From positions 1 through 6,404 of the forward strand of contig CALDSN010000235.1 of the NCBI GenBank assembly GCA_937924555.1: DNA of 6,404 bases, given 5' to 3'. Both the position numbers and the translations under genes were made by a program. Positions 5,746 to 6,404 of this stretch are shown in pieces; the first letter of the stretch is position 1, and every line of letters begins with the position of its first letter. The notes below the pieces were generated by a model. The model made no database searches. It saw nothing but the letters and a program-made list of their open reading frames with translations, and was not told the DNA's origin. This DNA is from an uncultured bacterium. GTDB taxonomy: Bacteria > Cloacimonadota > Cloacimonadia > Cloacimonadales > Cloacimonadaceae.

Positions 5746-5940
5746 TTATTTGCCGGCAGGAGCAGCAGGAGCAGCAGGAGCGTCGGCTGCGGGAGCAGCT
5801 GCGGCGGCTGTATCTACTGGAGCAACTTCTTCGACTGGTGCTGTTTCGTCTGCGGGCTGTTCCACTTTGGGTTTGCAAGCAGTAAGCACGACGCTGATGA
5901 GCATCATAGCGAGTAAGGCGATCAAGATAGCTTTTTTCAT
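5746..5940 (-). CDS. Small Ala/Pro-rich lipoprotein
   Basis: The 64-residue protein has a classic lipoprotein signal peptide: MKKA, a hydrophobic stretch, then the lipobox LTAC with the lipidated cysteine at residue 22. The mature part is only 43 residues: an acidic segment (EQPADETAPVEEVAPVD) followed by an Ala/Pro tail ending APAGK. There is no Asp at position +2 (it is Lys), which under the E. coli rule suggests the outer membrane; whether that rule applies here is unknown. GGAGG (5952-5948) lies 7 nt before the ATG, a strong ribosome site. The tail is low complexity, so it is more likely a flexible tether or envelope spacer than an enzyme. No specific function is recognised. It is monocistronic, with its own terminator. 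Confidence 0.88.
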   Translation of the reverse strand: MKKAILIALLAMMLISVVLTACKPKVEQPADETAPVEEVAPVDTAAAAAPAADAPAAPAAPAGK

Positions 5941-5963
5941 TGTTTTTCCTCCATAAGTAAATT

Positions 5964-5977
5964 CCCTCTATAGGGGG
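5964..5977 (-). promoter_or_regulatory. Possible -10 region/palindrome before the lipoprotein gene
   Basis: The 14-bp near-palindrome CCCTCTATAGGGGG contains TATAGA on the minus strand (5972-5967), a fair -10 match about 27 nt before the lipoprotein start codon. No good -35 box lies 16-18 nt upstream, so this is a weak call; the palindrome could also be an operator. Confidence 0.3.
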
Positions 5978-6049
5978 TCACTTAGGTTTTGTTTATTTTT
6001 GTTATGGGTTTTTTTGGCAAGATACAAAAACTTTGCCGATGTTCTATTT

Positions 6050-6084
6050 GAAGGCGAAAGGCGCTGAACCCTTTACTGTCCTTC
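6050..6084 (-). other. Imperfect nested hairpin in the gap between the Omp85-like and lipoprotein genes
   Basis: GAAGG (6050-6054) can pair with CCTTC (6080-6084), and inside it AAAGG (6057-6061) with CCTTT (6070-6074), separated by a small internal loop. No T-run follows closely on the minus strand (the nearest is about 20 nt further), so it is not a textbook terminator. The rest of the 225-bp gap (5941-6165) shows no gene, only A/T-runs and the lipoprotein promoter region. Confidence 0.35.
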
Positions 6085-6165
6085 ACACAGTCCTTAGTCA
6101 CATCTATATACTACGTAAGATTGGAGCACTGTTTCATAAACCTATATTCTTGGCAAGTTTTTTTT

Positions 6166-6404
6166 TCACAGGGCGATGTCCAAGCCTGCATGAACCATGC
6201 CCAAACCAATTCTACTAAAGCGTTTATCACGATAACCGAGGCCATATTCCAAGCCCATAATACCCAAGCGTGTTTTAAGCTTTATCCCTCCACCCAAGCC
6301 GAAAATATCCGCTTTCAACCTGTTATCTGCCTTTCCCAAATAGCCTTGATCGAAGAACATATATACTCTGGAATCTGGATTTAAACGGTATCGCAGTTCA
6401 TAGT
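6166..6404 (-). CDS. Omp85-family (BamA/TamA-like) outer membrane protein, C-terminal end only
   Basis: The frame is open to the window edge; only about 78 residues and the TGA (6168-6166) are seen. The segment reads as the last beta-strands of an Omp85 barrel: YELRYRLNPDSRVYMFFDQG, then FGLGGGIKLKTRLGIMGLEYGLGY, then IGLGMVHAGLDIAL at the end. The pattern of an Arg-rich strand, a FFDxGY turn, GxGI(K/R) with alternating residues, and a (L/I)xxxYGLG strand is typical of this family. Omp85 proteins insert or translocate proteins at the outer membrane; which member this is cannot be told without the POTRA region. The last residue is Leu, where the family usually ends in Phe. The ATG at 6360 is internal and not the start. 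Confidence 0.85.
   Translation of the reverse strand, partial: YELRYRLNPDSRVYMFFDQGYLGKADNRLKADIFGLGGGIKLKTRLGIMGLEYGLGYRDKRFSRIGLGMVHAGLDIAL

Noticed and set aside
6014..6157. TTGGCAAG at 6014-6021 and again at 6150-6157 as a regulatory repeat
   Set aside because: Only 8 bp, two copies, next to A/T runs; this can occur by chance and nothing else supports it.
6150..6168. Plus-strand terminator from CTTGGCAAG followed by a T-run
   Set aside because: The stem is only 4 bp with a 1-nt loop, which cannot fold, and no plus-strand gene ends nearby.
2211..6404. A defence, toxin-antitoxin, secretion or mobile-element system
   Set aside because: The genes right of the repeat protein are a channel, a membrane flippase-like protein, a malic enzyme, a small lipoprotein and an Omp85 end; no nuclease, transposase, toxin or antitoxin motifs were seen.

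Overview
The window looks like one end of a short-read assembly contig from an uncultured Gram-negative-type (two-membrane) bacterium. The best guess is Candidatus Cloacimonadota or a relative in the FCB group. This is inferred from the YPNPF-type C-terminal sorting/FlgD-like Ig domain on a large repeat protein, an Omp85-type beta-barrel end, a lipobox lipoprotein and mid-range base composition. No RNA gene or other taxonomic marker is present, so the assignment is not firm.

Layout: bases 1-47 are not biological. They match an Illumina TruSeq indexed adapter. From about 55 to 2210 (+) runs the 3' part of a gene for a secreted or surface protein made of tandem cadherin-like modules. It contains a 594-bp (198-residue, two-domain) unit present twice plus the start of a third copy, and 492 bp of that unit are identical between copies. 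A PKD/Ig-like domain and a C-terminal sorting domain end the protein, followed by a strong rho-independent terminator. A 236-bp intergenic region with nested inverted repeats and a promoter leads to an MscS-type mechanosensitive channel (2447-3250, +).

The channel gene is convergent with, and overlaps at the stop codons, a minus-strand pair: a malic enzyme (4136-5593) followed 16 nt later by a multi-pass membrane protein of the lysylphosphatidylglycerol-synthase-transmembrane/flippase-like family (3247-4119). The membrane gene has no ATG, GTG or TTG start for its conserved N-terminus. Further right on the minus strand are a small Ala/Pro-rich lipoprotein (5746-5940) with its own UUCG-loop terminator, and the C-terminal end of an Omp85/BamA/TamA-like outer membrane protein (6166 to beyond the window).

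How they fit together: most genes concern the envelope (surface adhesin-like repeat protein, osmotic safety valve, membrane flippase-like protein, lipoprotein, outer-membrane barrel). The malic enzyme (malate to pyruvate plus CO2) is the only central-metabolism gene. I see no defence system, mobile element, CRISPR array or clearly new multi-gene system. The points worth a second look are the recently homogenised surface-protein repeat with a 39-bp in-frame insert, the missing canonical start of the flippase gene, the convergent stop overlap with an apparently shortened MscS, and the nested inverted repeats before mscS. The adapter means the left edge should be treated with caution.
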